Under the pieces are notes generated by a model. It saw only the letters and a program-made list of their open reading frames with translations, was not told the DNA's origin and did no database searches. DNA of 64,000 bases, taken from the NCBI GenBank assembly GCA_002929135.1, contig PESC01000058.1, forward strand, positions 1-64,000, in the 5' to 3' direction. Of this stretch, positions 41,839 through 53,797 are shown piece by piece (position 1 is the stretch's first letter; the number at the start of each line of letters is the position of its first letter). A program made the position numbers and the translations under genes. This stretch comes from Methylomonas sp. Lineage in GTDB: Bacteria; Pseudomonadota; Gammaproteobacteria; Methylococcales; Methylomonadaceae.

Positions 41839-42117
41839 ATGCACTTCATTGAACCCAGCGCCGTGGCTACCGCCGATATGTCGCAACTGCATGCCGCCAC
41901 CTGCCTGCTGATGACGCGCTTTCTGAACGGTCATCATTGCCCCAAACTGGCGCACATCATCGTTCAGCAACTGCAAAAGCTGCTGGAACATCCACACACC
42001 CAGCAAACGCCAGATAGCCGGGAGATGTATCTGCAACTTCTGGAACACTGGCAATCCGTATCGACCACGCTGGCCAACCGCAGACATCATCCCGACAAAC
42101 CACGCGCTTACCACTAA
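41839..42117 (+). CDS. Small conserved-looking protein preceding hemP
   Basis: 92 residues from ATG 41839, starting MHFIEPSAVATADMSQLHAATCLLMTRFLNGHHCPKLAHIIVQQLQKLLEHP. It is predicted helical with His and Cys (NGHHCPKLAH) that might bind iron or heme; that is only suggestive. I recall similar short proteins beside hemP but know no function. It is the first gene after the Fur-type promoter and lies 6 nt before hemP, so the two form an iron-responsive operon by inference. A GTG at 41791 is in frame, but the ATG start fits better. Confidence 0.72.
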   Translation: MHFIEPSAVATADMSQLHAATCLLMTRFLNGHHCPKLAHIIVQQLQKLLEHPHTQQTPDSREMYLQLLEHWQSVSTTLANRRHHPDKPRAYH

Positions 42118-42123
42118 CTAACC

Positions 42124-42300
42124 ATGAATATGCCCGACACGCTCAACAGATCATCCCAACCGGCCACCCGCCTACTCACCCGGCCAAAAATCGACAGCCG
42201 CGCCTTGTTCGTTGGTTGCCATGAAATCGTCATAGACCACAGGGGCCAGGAATACCGAATGCGCATCGCCAGCAATGGTGAACTGGTTTTGACCAAATGA
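42124..42300 (+). CDS. hemP: Hemin uptake protein HemP family
   Basis: 58 residues. The C-terminal two thirds is the HemP pattern: SRALFVGCHEIVIDHRGQEYRMRIASNGELVLTK (shown here as one motif from residue 25; key points are the SR.L..G..E..I.H.G..Y.LR....GKLILTK family order). HemP proteins are tiny and are co-regulated with heme or siderophore uptake; the mechanism is unclear. ATG at 42124 is 6 nt after the preceding stop. No TonB receptor or heme ABC transporter follows: the next gene is convergent. Confidence 0.85.
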   Translation: MNMPDTLNRSSQPATRLLTRPKIDSRALFVGCHEIVIDHRGQEYRMRIASNGELVLTK

Positions 42301-42365
42301 CCAAGCCTGGCTGGCCAGACAGCATTCCACCCAGCCCGCAAGACAGCCAAGCTTCACTACCACCA

Positions 42366-45300
42366 TCAAACCAGCACCCGTTCGATACCGCCCTTGGCGG
42401 CCTGTTTGATGTAGTCCTGCATCCAGTCTTTACCTAGCGTCTGCCTGGCAATCTCGACGACGATGTAGTCGACATCCAATTTGCCAACCTCGCCTTGGTA
42501 ACGCTGCAAGCCCTGCATGCACGACGGACAGGAGGTCAGCATTTTCAGACGGCCATCGTACCCATCGCTGCGTAGCTTGGCGGCATCGTTGCGCAGCTCT
42601 TCCGCCTTGCGGAAGCGCACTTGCGTCGAAATATCCGGTCGCGCCACGGCCAGCGTGCCGGATTCACCGCAGCAACGCTCGGATTTGTTGACTGGCGCTC
42701 CCATCAGGCTGGAGACGGTTTTCAGCGGCTCCTGCAATTTCATCGGGCTGTGGCAGGGATCGTGATACACGTAGCGCTGGCCACCGATGCCGTCGAGTTT
42801 GACGCCTTTCTCCAGCAGATACTCGTGGATGTCGATCAAGCGGCAGCCGGGGAAGATGCGCTCGAATTCGTAACCTTCCAGCTGATCGATGCAGGTGCCG
42901 CAACTGACCACCACGGTTTTGATATCAAGGTAATTTAAGGTGTTGGCGACACGGTGAAACAATATCCGGTTGCGGGTGGTGATGTCCTGGGCCTTGTCGT
43001 CCTGACCGGCAGCGCGTTGCGGATAACCGCAACACAAATACCCTGGTGGCAGCACCGTTTGTACACCGATTGCGTACAACATGGCCTGCGTCGCCAAACC
43101 AACCTGGGAAAACAGCCGCTCGGAGCCACAACCGGGGAAATAAAACACCGCTTCGGAATCAGCACGGGTTTTGCTGTGATCGCGAATGATGGGCACGATG
43201 TCGTCGTTTTCGATACCCAGCAAAGCACGCGCCGTCTTGCTGGGCAGTTTGCCCGGCATTTTGCGGTTGGTGAAATGCACGACGTATTCGCGCAACGCCG
43301 GTACACCGGTCGACGACGGCGGATGCGCCAACTGCTTGCGCCCCCGGGTTCGCAATAGCACGTTACCCAGGCGTTGCGCCTTGTACGACCACTCGATCAA
43401 CAGCTTGCGCATCAGCTTGACACTGCTGGGCCGACTGGTGCTCAAGAACGCAATCGCAGCGGTCTTGACCGGGTTGAAACTCTGCCTGCCCATCTGCCGT
43501 AGCAGATTGCGCATAGTCATCGACACCTCGCCAAAATCGATGTCGACCGGGCACGGGTTGTAGCACTTGTGACACACCGTACAGTGATCGGCCACGTCTT
43601 CGAACTCTTTCCAGTGGGTGATCGAAATACCGCGCCGGGTTTGTTCCTCGTACAGAAACGCCTCGATCAGCAACGAGGTGGCCAGAATTTTGTTACGCGG
43701 CGAGTACAGCAGATTGGCCTTGGGTACGTGGGTAGAGCACACCGGCTTGCACTTGCCACAACGCAGACAATCCTTGACCGAATCGGCAATCGCGCCGATG
43801 TGGCTTTGTTGCATGATCAGCGATTCGAAGCCCATCAAACTGAACGAGGTGGTGTAGGCAGCACGCAAATCGGCGCCCGGCATCAGCTTGCCCTTGTTGA
43901 ACCGGCCTTCGGGATCGACGGCCTGTTTGTAGGCGTGGAACCCCGCCAGCTCGTCGGCGGTGAGAAATTCGTATTTGGTGATGCCGATGCCGTGCTCGCC
44001 GGAAATGACGCCGCCCAGCGAACGCGCCAGCGCCATGATGCGCACCACGGCCTCGTTGGCTTCGCGCAGCATGGCGTAATGATCGGAATTGACAGGCAGG
44101 TTGGTATGGACGTTGCCGTCGCCGGCGTGCATGTGCAGCGCGACGAACACCCGGCCACGCAACACCTCTTTGTGCAGGGCGTCGATACGCTCGGCAATCA
44201 GGCGGAAATTGTCACCGCCGAAAATTTCCAGCAAGCGGGGCTGCAATTCCTGCTTCCACGACACCCGCACCGAATGATCCTGCAAGCGATGAAACAGTGT
44301 CGGCTGTTCGGCGCGGTTGCTCAGTTCGCCCGCCTGAATGCCGAGTTCGCCGAAGCGGGCTTCGGCTTCGGCCAGCGGCAAATCCAGATGGCTGTAGAAC
44401 CACTGCCAGCGATGACGAACCTCGGCAATCGCCTCCAGCGCCTGCTGGCGGCGGTCGCTCAGCACATCGTTTTTATCCACACTGTCTTCGTAGCTGCGCA
44501 GCGGCAAATCACCGGATAAAAAGCTTTGCAAGGCATCGCACAGCCGTAGTTTGTTGCGTAGCGACAGCTCGATGTTGATACGTTCGATACCATCGCAATA
44601 ATCCCCCATGCGCGGCAGCGGAATCACCACGTCTTCGTTGATCTTGAAGGCGTTGGTATGTTTGGCGATGGCCGCCGTGCGGGCGCGGTCTAGCCAGAAG
44701 GTTTTGCGGCTTTCCGGGCTGACGGCGATAAAACCTTCAGCAGCACGGGCATTGCACAAGCGCACTACGTCGGATGCGGCCGCCGCAACCTTGCTGTCGT
44801 CGTCGCCGACGATGTCGCCGATCAGCACCATCTTCGGTCTGCCCTGGTTTTTGGCCTTGCTGGCATAACCCACGGCCTTGACGTAGCGTTCGTCCAGATG
44901 TTCAAGGCCCGCCAGCATCACGCGGTTCGGGCCGGTTTTCGGCAATGCGGCGAGGTAATCGCGAATCTCGACGATGGCAGGCACCGCTTCCCGTACCTGG
45001 CCGTAAAACTCCAGGCAGACCGTGCGGGTGGCCGACGGCATTTTGTGCAGAATCCAGCGTGCCGAGGTGATGATGCCGTCGCAGCCTTCCTTTTGCACAC
45101 CGGGCAGGCCGCCGAGGAATTTGTCGGTCACATCCTTGCCCAGCTCACCTTTGCGAAAGGCCGAACCCGGCAAGGTCAGCGTGGTTTCCGACAGCAGATT
45201 CTTGCGCTTGGCGTCGTAGCTTTTCAGCGCGAACGTCACGTCGGCCTGGTCGTGTATCTTGCCCAGATTGTGGTTCAGTCGTTCAACCTCCAGCCATTGA

Positions 45301-46283
45301 CCACTCGGCATCACCATGCGCCACGACGCCAGATTGTCCAGCGCCGTGCCCCACAACACGGCTTTCTTGCCACCGGCGTTCATCGCGATGTTGCCGCCGA
45401 TGCAAGAGGCATCCGCCGAGGTGGGGTCGCAGGCAAATACCAACCCGGCCTGTTCGGCGATGTCCATCACCCGCCGGGTGACGACACCGGCGGCGGTATG
45501 AATGGTCGCGTAGGGACTATCGACACCCAGCAGGCGGGTATCGGTTTCCACCGGGCCGATGTCCAGCAACTTTTCGGTGTTGATGACTGCCGACAACGGC
45601 GTCAGCGGCACCGCGCCACCGGTGTAACCGGTGCCACCACCGCGCGGAATGATGGTCAGGCCCAGTTTGATGCAATCGCGCACCAGTTGCCCGATCTGTT
45701 CTTCCCGATCGGGATACAGTACGACGAACGGGTATTCGACCCGCCAATCGGTAGCATCGGTGACGTGCGAGACGCGGGCGAAACCGTCGAAGCGGATGTT
45801 GTCTTTGCGGGTGTGTTTAGCCAGTAAAGCCAGTGCCTTGCGTCGCAAATCGCGGGTACGGTCGAAATGGGCTGCGAAGGCATCGACCGCCTGATGGGCG
45901 GCATCGACCAGCAAGCCAACGCGACGGGCACGGTCTGGGAATTCACGTTCGTGTTCCTGCTGGCGTTTGTCGATCTGTTTCAGACGGTGGCGCAGGGCAT
46001 CCAGCAAGGCTTTGCGCCGCTTGCGGTTGTCGAGCAGATCGTCTTCCAGGTAGGGGTTGCGCTGTACGGCCCAAATGTCGCCGAGCACTTCGAACAGCAT
46101 CCGCGCCGAGCGACCGGTGATGCGTTCGCCGCGCAGCGATTCGAGCACTTGCCAGTTGTCTTCGCCCAGCAGGCGAATGACGATCTCGCGGTCGGAAAAC
46201 GAGGTGTAGTTATAGGGAATTTCGCGCAGACGCAGCGATGCCGCGTCGTTGATCGGAGCTGATAACGAGGAATCTGGCGACAT
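42366..46283 (-). CDS. Large FAD-linked oxidase / Fe-S oxidoreductase (DUF3683 type)
   Basis: About 1305 residues. Domains in order: an N-terminal DUF3683-like region ([22 protein letters not shown]), FAD-binding type 4 ([27 protein letters not shown]), FAD-oxidase C-terminal ([23 protein letters not shown]), two 4Fe-4S motifs ([22 protein letters not shown]), and two CCG domains ([20 protein letters not shown]). This combines D-lactate/glycolate dehydrogenase-like and GlpC-like modules in one polypeptide, as in YdiJ but larger. The likely reaction is oxidation of a 2-hydroxyacid with electrons to quinone; the substrate is unknown. ATG at 46283 was chosen; a GTG at 46325 is also possible. Confidence 0.88.
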   Translation of the reverse strand: MSPDSSLSAPINDAASLRLREIPYNYTSFSDREIVIRLLGEDNWQVLESLRGERITGRSARMLFEVLGDIWAVQRNPYLEDDLLDNRKRRKALLDALRHRLKQIDKRQQEHEREFPDRARRVGLLVDAAHQAVDAFAAHFDRTRDLRRKALALLAKHTRKDNIRFDGFARVSHVTDATDWRVEYPFVVLYPDREEQIGQLVRDCIKLGLTIIPRGGGTGYTGGAVPLTPLSAVINTEKLLDIGPVETDTRLLGVDSPYATIHTAAGVVTRRVMDIAEQAGLVFACDPTSADASCIGGNIAMNAGGKKAVLWGTALDNLASWRMVMPSGQWLEVERLNHNLGKIHDQADVTFALKSYDAKRKNLLSETTLTLPGSAFRKGELGKDVTDKFLGGLPGVQKEGCDGIITSARWILHKMPSATRTVCLEFYGQVREAVPAIVEIRDYLAALPKTGPNRVMLAGLEHLDERYVKAVGYASKAKNQGRPKMVLIGDIVGDDDSKVAAAASDVVRLCNARAAEGFIAVSPESRKTFWLDRARTAAIAKHTNAFKINEDVVIPLPRMGDYCDGIERINIELSLRNKLRLCDALQSFLSGDLPLRSYEDSVDKNDVLSDRRQQALEAIAEVRHRWQWFYSHLDLPLAEAEARFGELGIQAGELSNRAEQPTLFHRLQDHSVRVSWKQELQPRLLEIFGGDNFRLIAERIDALHKEVLRGRVFVALHMHAGDGNVHTNLPVNSDHYAMLREANEAVVRIMALARSLGGVISGEHGIGITKYEFLTADELAGFHAYKQAVDPEGRFNKGKLMPGADLRAAYTTSFSLMGFESLIMQQSHIGAIADSVKDCLRCGKCKPVCSTHVPKANLLYSPRNKILATSLLIEAFLYEEQTRRGISITHWKEFEDVADHCTVCHKCYNPCPVDIDFGEVSMTMRNLLRQMGRQSFNPVKTAAIAFLSTSRPSSVKLMRKLLIEWSYKAQRLGNVLLRTRGRKQLAHPPSSTGVPALREYVVHFTNRKMPGKLPSKTARALLGIENDDIVPIIRDHSKTRADSEAVFYFPGCGSERLFSQVGLATQAMLYAIGVQTVLPPGYLCCGYPQRAAGQDDKAQDITTRNRILFHRVANTLNYLDIKTVVVSCGTCIDQLEGYEFERIFPGCRLIDIHEYLLEKGVKLDGIGGQRYVYHDPCHSPMKLQEPLKTVSSLMGAPVNKSERCCGESGTLAVARPDISTQVRFRKAEELRNDAAKLRSDGYDGRLKMLTSCPSCMQGLQRYQGEVGKLDVDYIVVEIARQTLGKDWMQDYIKQAAKGGIERVLV

Positions 46284-46403
46284 GCGAAAAAGGGGCACTG
46301 ATTGCAAAGGCGACGATTCTATCACCCGCCCGTGCCGCGAAATACCTCAAATCCTTCTGGGAAATGGTCAGCCATCATGGCCAGAAACCGGCGGTTTGGC
46401 TTT

Positions 46404-46499
46404 TCTCGTTCCCACGTTCCTGCGTGGAGTGCGTACCGAACTCGAAGACCCGGATGCGTACTCGCTCGGCATGGGTTCCCACGGCAACCGTGGGAACCC
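46404..46499. repeat. Intergenic repeat with GTTCCCACG units and a 12-bp palindrome
   Basis: CGTTCCCACG near 46406 recurs as GTTCCCACGG at 46476. The latter begins a perfect hairpin GGGTTCCCACGG-caa-CCGTGGGAACCC (46473-46499). GATGCGTACTC- and GTGCGTACCG-like sequences lie between. This composition resembles dispersed repeats of Methylococcales and related genomes, from memory. It separates pgm from the large oxidoreductase gene. Confidence 0.65.
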
Positions 46500-46539
46500 G
46501 AATCACCACTCACCCAGAAATACGACCAAAGCTGTGCTT

Positions 46540-48180
<1,641 letters not shown>

Positions 48181-48261
48181 TTACCCTTTGAATGCGACAG
48201 TTGAAAAAACTTAACTTACACCAAAAGTTCAATCATTTACAGACAGGCAGTTGATTGGGTC

Positions 48262-48816
48262 ATGAACGCTAAAAAAATGTTTCGCGGATCGATATTGAGT
48301 ATGAGTTTGCTACCGGCACTGGCCATCGCCGAGCCGAACATCTGGCTGTTGATCGACACGCAAACCCGCAATCTGGAAATCAAAAAGGGCGATGAAACCA
48401 TCGATGTATTGGATCATGTCGTAATCGGTCGCAAAGGCGCCGGTACAAAAGAGCAGCGAGGCGATGACATTACACCGCTGGGCAATTACCGCATCGGCTG
48501 GATCAACGAAAAAAGCGCATTCCGCAAATTCTTTGGCCTGACTTATCCGAATCCAGAGCAGGCACAACAGGCTCTGCAAAACGGCAAAATAGACCTGGAT
48601 ACTTACCATGCAATCCGTGAGGCTCATTTCAGCGGCAGCATACCGCCACAAAATACTGTGTTGGGCGGGCAAATCGGCATTCATGGCTTGGGTGGTGGCA
48701 GCCTCAGTGTGCACGAAATCTTCGACTGGACACATGGATGCATCGCACTGACCAATGAGCAGATCGATCGTTTGAGTCAGTACATCGAAAAGGGCACACT
48801 CGTTACCGTAAAATAA
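48262..48816 (+). CDS. Exported L,D-transpeptidase (YkuD domain)
   Basis: 184 residues with a signal peptide (ILSMSLLPALAIA) and a single YkuD domain. The catalytic signature is IGIHGLGGG...DWTHGCIALTNEQID, with the nucleophilic Cys in HGC. Such enzymes make 3-3 crosslinks or attach Lpp to peptidoglycan in the periplasm. ATG at 48262 is the family-like start. The Lpp-like lipoprotein gene begins 76 nt downstream in the same direction, which suggests it as substrate. The type is the short YafK/ErfK-like variety without LysM. Confidence 0.88.
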   Translation: MNAKKMFRGSILSMSLLPALAIAEPNIWLLIDTQTRNLEIKKGDETIDVLDHVVIGRKGAGTKEQRGDDITPLGNYRIGWINEKSAFRKFFGLTYPNPEQAQQALQNGKIDLDTYHAIREAHFSGSIPPQNTVLGGQIGIHGLGGGSLSVHEIFDWTHGCIALTNEQIDRLSQYIEKGTLVTVK

Positions 48817-48892
48817 TGTTGGAAAATTCCAAAATTTGTTGGACAATTGCTACGTGTTTAGTTTTTTAATCCACTCTCAAGGGGAAATTCTC

Positions 48893-49171
48893 ATGATAAA
48901 AGCTGTTAAATTGACTGCATTGGCTGCTGTTGCTGTTCTGGCTACCGGTTGCGCTACCAATAGCGACATTGAGCATCTGCAAGGTCAAATCGACTCTCTG
49001 AAACCACAAGTTGCTGCTGCCTCTTCTGACGCGGCATCTGCCAAAGCCGCTGCTGCTGAAGCCGCTGCCAAAGCCGCTGCTGCTGAAGCCGCTGCTAACC
49101 GCGCTGCTCAATACGCTCAAGACACCAACGCCAAACTGGACAGAATGTTCAAAAAAGCACAACACAAATAA
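48893..49171 (+). CDS. Lpp/OprI-like alanine-rich lipoprotein with C-terminal lysine
   Basis: 92 residues. The lipobox is LAAVAVLATGC, giving a mature lipoprotein of about 72 residues that is one long Ala-rich helix ending LDRMFKKAQHK. The architecture equals Lpp of E. coli and OprI of Pseudomonas, in which a trimer spans the periplasm and the C-terminal Lys is linked to peptidoglycan by L,D-transpeptidases. A perfect 27-nt tandem duplication (49040-49066 and 49067-49093) encodes AKAAAAEAA twice. ATG at 48893 has AAGGGGA upstream. A strong terminator follows, consistent with an abundant small message. Confidence 0.88.
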   Translation: MIKAVKLTALAAVAVLATGCATNSDIEHLQGQIDSLKPQVAAASSDAASAKAAAAEAAAKAAAAEAAANRAAQYAQDTNAKLDRMFKKAQHK

Positions 49172-49194
49172 GCATCTTTGCTGTTGTGACTAAA

Positions 49195-49232
49195 TAAAAA
49201 GCCCGTGGGCCTTTCGGCTCACGGGCTTTTTT
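49195..49232. terminator. Strong terminator after the Lpp-like gene
   Basis: AAAAA-GCCCGTG-(g)GC...GC(t)-CACGGGC-TTTTTT: a GC-rich stem, with A and T runs on both sides. It serves Lpp rightward and, as an A-flanked palindrome, can also end the convergent L,D-transpeptidase transcript. Confidence 0.9.
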
Positions 49233-49260
49233 AATGCCTAGTCGATTCCAGGTTACTGAA

Positions 49261-50187
49261 TTACTGCGCCTGACCAGCAGGCCGCTCGTAAATCGCAACG
49301 GGCAAACCGGTCATATTCTCCAGCGCCAAGCGCAACACAGAGCCTTTCACCACCGGCATCTTGCCGCCACTGGCTTGCTCTATCAGGCTCAATGCGGTGT
49401 AGAGACGCTGCTCATAATTCATCGGCAATTCTTCCAGAGGAGGATGAGCCTCTAAATACAGTGTGTTGCGATGCCAGCCCACTTTCACCGGCTGATTGAC
49501 GATATTGACTGGGGTATCCACCCGCACCATCGCAAAAAACTCTTCTATATCGGCAGGATACATCCGAATGCAGCCATGACTGACCCGCATGCCTATGCCG
49601 TTGATTTTGGTCGTGCTGTGTATCAGATAGCCTGGAATCGCCAGTCGTAATGCAAACAGCCCCAAGGGATTATCCGGCCCCGGCGGATAATATGGATCCA
49701 GCACATTGCCATCGGCCAGATGCTCGGCAATGATCGATGCTGGCGGCGTCCAGGATGGGTTTTCCACTCTGGCCGTTATTCTTGTACGACCCAACGGTGT
49801 TTTCCAGTCCACCCTGCCAATGCCAATCGAATAGGTGACGACCCTGGAGGCATCCAGGAAGTAATACATCCGCATCTCTGGCAAATTGATGACGACACCT
49901 TGTCGAGGTGCATCGGGCAATATAAAACTGGTGGGAATTCTGACTGGCGTACCGGCACCCGGCAACCAACGATCAACCGTTTGATTCGCCAGCACGATAT
50001 GATCCTGCCCCAAACGATGCTGAACGGCAATATCAATCAGTGTGTCTTCGTATCGGGCCGACACGTATTTAGTTTCGTAAGGTGGACTGCCTATGATCGA
50101 ATCGCCGGGATTGGGCGCGGGCAACGTCATTGCCGACGCCGAAGCGGCACTCAAAGCCAATAAGCAAAGCATTAACGCGCGTATCAT
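49261..50187 (-). CDS. L,D-transpeptidase (ErfK/YbiS/YcfS type)
   Basis: 308 residues: a signal peptide (ALMLCLLALSAASASA), a LysM-like segment (YEDTLIDIAVQHRLGQDHIVLAN), and a YkuD catalytic domain with IHSTTKINGIGMRVSHGCIRMYPADIEEF, including the SHGC nucleophile. A C-terminal extension of about 100 residues follows. The layout is that of the enzymes that tether Lpp to peptidoglycan in E. coli. Its start overlaps the rdgC stop by ATGA. With the other transpeptidase and the Lpp-like gene it forms an envelope-linkage cluster. Confidence 0.92.
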   Translation of the reverse strand: MIRALMLCLLALSAASASAMTLPAPNPGDSIIGSPPYETKYVSARYEDTLIDIAVQHRLGQDHIVLANQTVDRWLPGAGTPVRIPTSFILPDAPRQGVVINLPEMRMYYFLDASRVVTYSIGIGRVDWKTPLGRTRITARVENPSWTPPASIIAEHLADGNVLDPYYPPGPDNPLGLFALRLAIPGYLIHSTTKINGIGMRVSHGCIRMYPADIEEFFAMVRVDTPVNIVNQPVKVGWHRNTLYLEAHPPLEELPMNYEQRLYTALSLIEQASGGKMPVVKGSVLRLALENMTGLPVAIYERPAGQAQ

Positions 50188-51095
50188 GTGGCACTACCCT
50201 CGGTGCTAAACAATTCGAGCAGACGCGGCAAAAGCTGGGCAAGTTCCGCCGTCATGATGGCAAAGTCGGCGTCGAAACGCTCGACATCACCCTCGGCATC
50301 GACATCAGCTGCTTGATCCTGAACCAGATCAAGAAACTTCAGGCGTTTGATCGCCAGATTCTCGTCGAGCAAAAATGAGATGCGGTCGGCCCAGTTCAGC
50401 GCCAGCTTAATGACCAGCTTGCCGCTATCCAAGTGATTTTTGATTTCGGGCACGGCCAGATCATGGCGCTTGCAACGAATGATGCCGCCTTCCTCTTGCG
50501 GCGAGCGCAATTCGCATTCGTCTTCAATCAGAATGTCGCCGGGCGCCGACTGATTAGTCAACCAATCCGTCATCATCACGCAGGGTTTGAGCGACGCCCC
50601 AATAGGTACCACGGGCAATGAACCGGTACATTTGCGCATCAAGGTCAGCAAATCCTCGGCCTTTTTCGCCGACGCGGCATCAACGACCAGCCAGCCGCCT
50701 TGCTTGTCGATATAGGCATACGTTTTGCGAGAAAACGAAAACGCACGGGGCAGCAACTCGAAGATCAACTCATCCTTGAGTCTGGCGCGTTCCTTTTGCG
50801 GCAGCTTACGGGCTTCGCGCTCCTCCATCTCGCTAATACGCTCATCCAGCAATTCATTGATGACCGATGCCGGAATGACTTTTTCTTCCTTCTTGGCGCA
50901 AACCATCATGAAACCATGGGTGGCTTGTACCAGAGCATCAGACGCCTTGCCCAAAGGTGCCGTCCAGCCTGAACTGAATTCGTCGTGACCACCGCACGGC
51001 CTGAAAGGATGCTGCTGGAGCGCCTGCTCCAATTCGTCAGGCGATAATTCAAATGCCTCGGTAAATCGGTATACCGCCAGATTCTTAAACCACAT
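50184..51095 (-). CDS. rdgC: Recombination-associated protein RdgC
   Basis: 303 residues, the same as E. coli RdgC. It forms ring-shaped dimers on duplex DNA and limits RecA activity. The N-terminal MWFKNLAVYRFTE, the FSSGWTAPLG block, and the motif TDWLTNQSAPGDILIEDECELRSP with EGGIIRCKRHDL are clear. ATG at 51095 is the conserved start. Translation is coupled to the downstream transpeptidase by the ATGA overlap, an unexpected pairing of DNA and envelope genes. Confidence 0.96.
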   Translation of the reverse strand: MWFKNLAVYRFTEAFELSPDELEQALQQHPFRPCGGHDEFSSGWTAPLGKASDALVQATHGFMMVCAKKEEKVIPASVINELLDERISEMEEREARKLPQKERARLKDELIFELLPRAFSFSRKTYAYIDKQGGWLVVDAASAKKAEDLLTLMRKCTGSLPVVPIGASLKPCVMMTDWLTNQSAPGDILIEDECELRSPQEEGGIIRCKRHDLAVPEIKNHLDSGKLVIKLALNWADRISFLLDENLAIKRLKFLDLVQDQAADVDAEGDVERFDADFAIMTAELAQLLPRLLELFSTEGSAT

Positions 51096-51216
51096 CGAGC
51101 TGCTCTCAAAAAAACGCGCGATTATCGCAAATTTACAACACACTTAGAACAAATTGCACACGCTCGACAGAGCAAGCGCCACATGGCGCGGCAGCCGTGT
51201 CATCGGGCCGATGTGG

Positions 51217-51245
51217 TATAGTGCCACCCAATGAGAACCATTATT
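51217..51245 (+). promoter_or_regulatory. feoA promoter region with Fur-like box
   Basis: A -10-like TATAGT (51217-51222) is followed by AATGAGAACCATTATT (51230-51245). The latter matches about 13 of 19 positions of the Fur consensus and overlaps the expected transcription start. It fits iron repression of feoABC. No good -35 hexamer is visible. Confidence 0.65.
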
Positions 51246-51269
51246 GCTTACCTTTTTTTGGGTGTTTGA

Positions 51270-51503
51270 ATGTCCAGTAACTTGAAGGCACTTGCGACGG
51301 GTGATTCTGGCCGCATCGTAGGTTTTGATCAGACAGGTGGCGCTTATCGCAAAAAATTGCTGGCGATGGGTTTGACGCCAGGAACCGAATTTACCGTCAC
51401 CCGTTTCGCGCCCATGGGCGATCCGGTCGAAATCAAATTACGGGGTTTTTCACTGTCGTTGCGTAAAAACGAAGCGTCGGTGTTACTTATCGAAAAGATA
51501 TGA
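51270..51503 (+). CDS. feoA: Ferrous iron transport protein A
   Basis: 77 residues, one SH3-like FeoA domain: [59 protein letters not shown] (key points AMGL.PG and GDP.EI..RG..LSLR). FeoA is a small cytosolic partner needed for FeoB transport. ATG at 51270 follows the Fur-like box by 24 nt. It overlaps feoB by ATGA. Confidence 0.96.
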   Translation: MSSNLKALATGDSGRIVGFDQTGGAYRKKLLAMGLTPGTEFTVTRFAPMGDPVEIKLRGFSLSLRKNEASVLLIEKI

Positions 51504-53797
51504 CGATTGCCTGCACGGTTGGTATCGTCGGCAACCCCAATTGCGGCAAAACCACACTGTTCAACGCCCTGACCGGCTCTCGCCAGCAGGTCGGCAACTG
51601 GCCTGGCGTAACCGTCGAAAAGAAAACCGGCAACTACGTTTTTCACGGCCAGAAAATTCGTGTCGTCGACCTGCCCGGCACCTACTCGCTGGAATCCGAC
51701 GACGACAGCATATCCCTCGATGAAAAAATCGCCCGCGACTACGTGGCATCGCGCGAAGCCAACCTGATTATCAACATCGTCGATGCCGCCAACATCGAGC
51801 GCAATCTGTACCTGACATCGCAGCTCATCGAAATGCGCGTACCGATGATTGTGGTGCTGAACATGATGGATGCCGCCAAACGGCGCGGCATCAAAATCGA
51901 CCTTAATCGATTCAGCCAAATGCTGGGCTGCCCGGTCGTTGCCGTCATTGCCTCCCGGGGCAGCGGCATCAAAGAACTGTGCGAAGCCATCAGCGTCGCC
52001 GTAGCCGCTCCGCCTATCCCCACCTTGGAAATCAGCTACCACCCTGCTATGGAAAACGCTGCCACCCGATTGGTAGCGGAATTGACTGATGCCAAGCTCC
52101 CCGCTTGCGACAAACGCTGGCTGGCACTGCGGCTGCTGGAAAACGATACGCTGGCGCGGCAATGGGCAGGCCCGGTGCTAGAAACTCTGGCAGCGCAATA
52201 CCGCAGCGAAATTGAAATAACAACCCACGACGAAATCGACATTCTGGCCGCCGATGCCCGCTATGGCATCGTCAACCAGTGGGTACAGTACTGCGTTTGC
52301 AGACAGGGCGAAACCTCGCGCAGCACCACCGACAAAATCGACAGCATCGTCCTCAACCGCTTTCTCGGCATACCGGTTTTTTTGCTGGTCATGTATGCCA
52401 TGTTCATGTTCACCATCAACATCGGCAGCGCCTTCGTCGACTTTTTCGACCAAGCCATCGGTGCCTTGCTGGTCGATGGCGCAAGCGCCTGGCTGACCGG
52501 CCTGCACTGGCCCGATTGGCTGATCGTCTTGCTGAGCAATGGCGTCGGTGGCGGCATTCAGGTGGTGGCCACCTTCGTCCCCATCGTCGGCTTCCTGTTC
52601 ATTTTCCTGTCCGCACTGGAAGATTCCGGCTACATGGCAAGAGCCGCGTTCGTGATGGACAGATTCATGTGCTTCATTGGCCTGCCGGGCAAATCGTTCG
52701 TCCCGATGATCGTCGGTTTCGGCTGCAACGTACCGGCCATCATCGCCACGCGCACCCTGGACAATCGCCGTGATCGCATCCTCACCAACCTGATGAACCC
52801 GTTCATGTCGTGCGGTGCCCGTCTGCCGGTTTATGCCTTGTTCGCGGCGGCATTTTTCCCGGTGGGCGGCCAGAACCTCGTCTTTGGTCTGTACCTGTTT
52901 GGCATTGCAGTGGCCGTGATGACGGGGCTAATCATGCGGCACACCGTTCTAAAAGGCGAGCCAACGCCCTTCGTCATGGAATTACCGGCCTACCACATCC
53001 CTACCCTGCGCGGCATCGCCCTGAAAACCTGGGACAGACTCAAAACCTTCATACTCAATGCAGGCAAACTGATCGTACCCATGGTGCTGGTACTGAACAT
53101 CCTCAACTCGCTGGGTACCGATGGCAGCTTTGGCCGTGAAAACAGCGACCGCTCGGTCTTGAGCGCAATCGGCAGAACATTGACACCCGCATTCGCCCCC
53201 ATGGGCATTCGTGATGACAACTGGCCGGCCACCGTCGGCATTTTTACCGGCATTCTGGCCAAGGAAGCCGTGGTTGGCACTCTCGATGCGCTGTACAGCC
53301 AGATGGCTACAGGCCAGGATACGGAAGACGACGAAACCTTTGATTTGCAGCAAGCCCTGCTGAATGCCGCACAAACCGTGCCCGACAATCTGCAAGCCAT
53401 TGCCGACCGACTGCTCGACCCTCTCGGCATCGCCACGGCCACCCAGGAACCACAAGATGTAAAAGTGGCCACGTTTGCAATCATGCAGCAACGCTTTGAC
53501 GGACGGGTGGGGGCATTTGCCTACCTGCTGTTCATTTTGCTGTACGCCCCCTGCGTGGCTGCGACAGCAGCCATTTACAGGGAAACCAGCGCAGGCTGGG
53601 CCTTGTTCGTGGTGATCTGGACGACCTCGCTGGCCTACATCACGGCCACCTTGTTCTATCAAATCATGAATTTCGGCCATAACCCGGCAACCGCCCTGTT
53701 CTGGATACTGACGATGTCGGCAGTGCTCATAATCGGCATCATCGGCCTGCGCATTCAGGCGCTGTGCATCGGCAGCAACGACCAAGAGGTCGCATGA
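51500..53797 (+). CDS. feoB: Ferrous iron transporter B
   Basis: 765 residues (E. coli 773). The N-terminal G-domain has G1 [13 protein letters not shown]3 DLPGTYSL and G4 LNMMD. A GDI helical domain follows, then the membrane part with two inverted Gate motifs ([34 protein letters not shown]) and roughly ten TM segments. It imports Fe(II) across the inner membrane. The start overlaps feoA and the stop overlaps feoC, both by ATGA, so all three are translationally coupled. Confidence 0.98.
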   Translation: MTIACTVGIVGNPNCGKTTLFNALTGSRQQVGNWPGVTVEKKTGNYVFHGQKIRVVDLPGTYSLESDDDSISLDEKIARDYVASREANLIINIVDAANIERNLYLTSQLIEMRVPMIVVLNMMDAAKRRGIKIDLNRFSQMLGCPVVAVIASRGSGIKELCEAISVAVAAPPIPTLEISYHPAMENAATRLVAELTDAKLPACDKRWLALRLLENDTLARQWAGPVLETLAAQYRSEIEITTHDEIDILAADARYGIVNQWVQYCVCRQGETSRSTTDKIDSIVLNRFLGIPVFLLVMYAMFMFTINIGSAFVDFFDQAIGALLVDGASAWLTGLHWPDWLIVLLSNGVGGGIQVVATFVPIVGFLFIFLSALEDSGYMARAAFVMDRFMCFIGLPGKSFVPMIVGFGCNVPAIIATRTLDNRRDRILTNLMNPFMSCGARLPVYALFAAAFFPVGGQNLVFGLYLFGIAVAVMTGLIMRHTVLKGEPTPFVMELPAYHIPTLRGIALKTWDRLKTFILNAGKLIVPMVLVLNILNSLGTDGSFGRENSDRSVLSAIGRTLTPAFAPMGIRDDNWPATVGIFTGILAKEAVVGTLDALYSQMATGQDTEDDETFDLQQALLNAAQTVPDNLQAIADRLLDPLGIATATQEPQDVKVATFAIMQQRFDGRVGAFAYLLFILLYAPCVAATAAIYRETSAGWALFVVIWTTSLAYITATLFYQIMNFGHNPATALFWILTMSAVLIIGIIGLRIQALCIGSNDQEVA

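Noticed and set aside
49040..49093. Short tandem repeat considered as a CRISPR-like array
   Set aside because: The units are contiguous with no spacers and lie in frame within a lipoprotein gene. No CRISPR array or cas gene was seen in the window.
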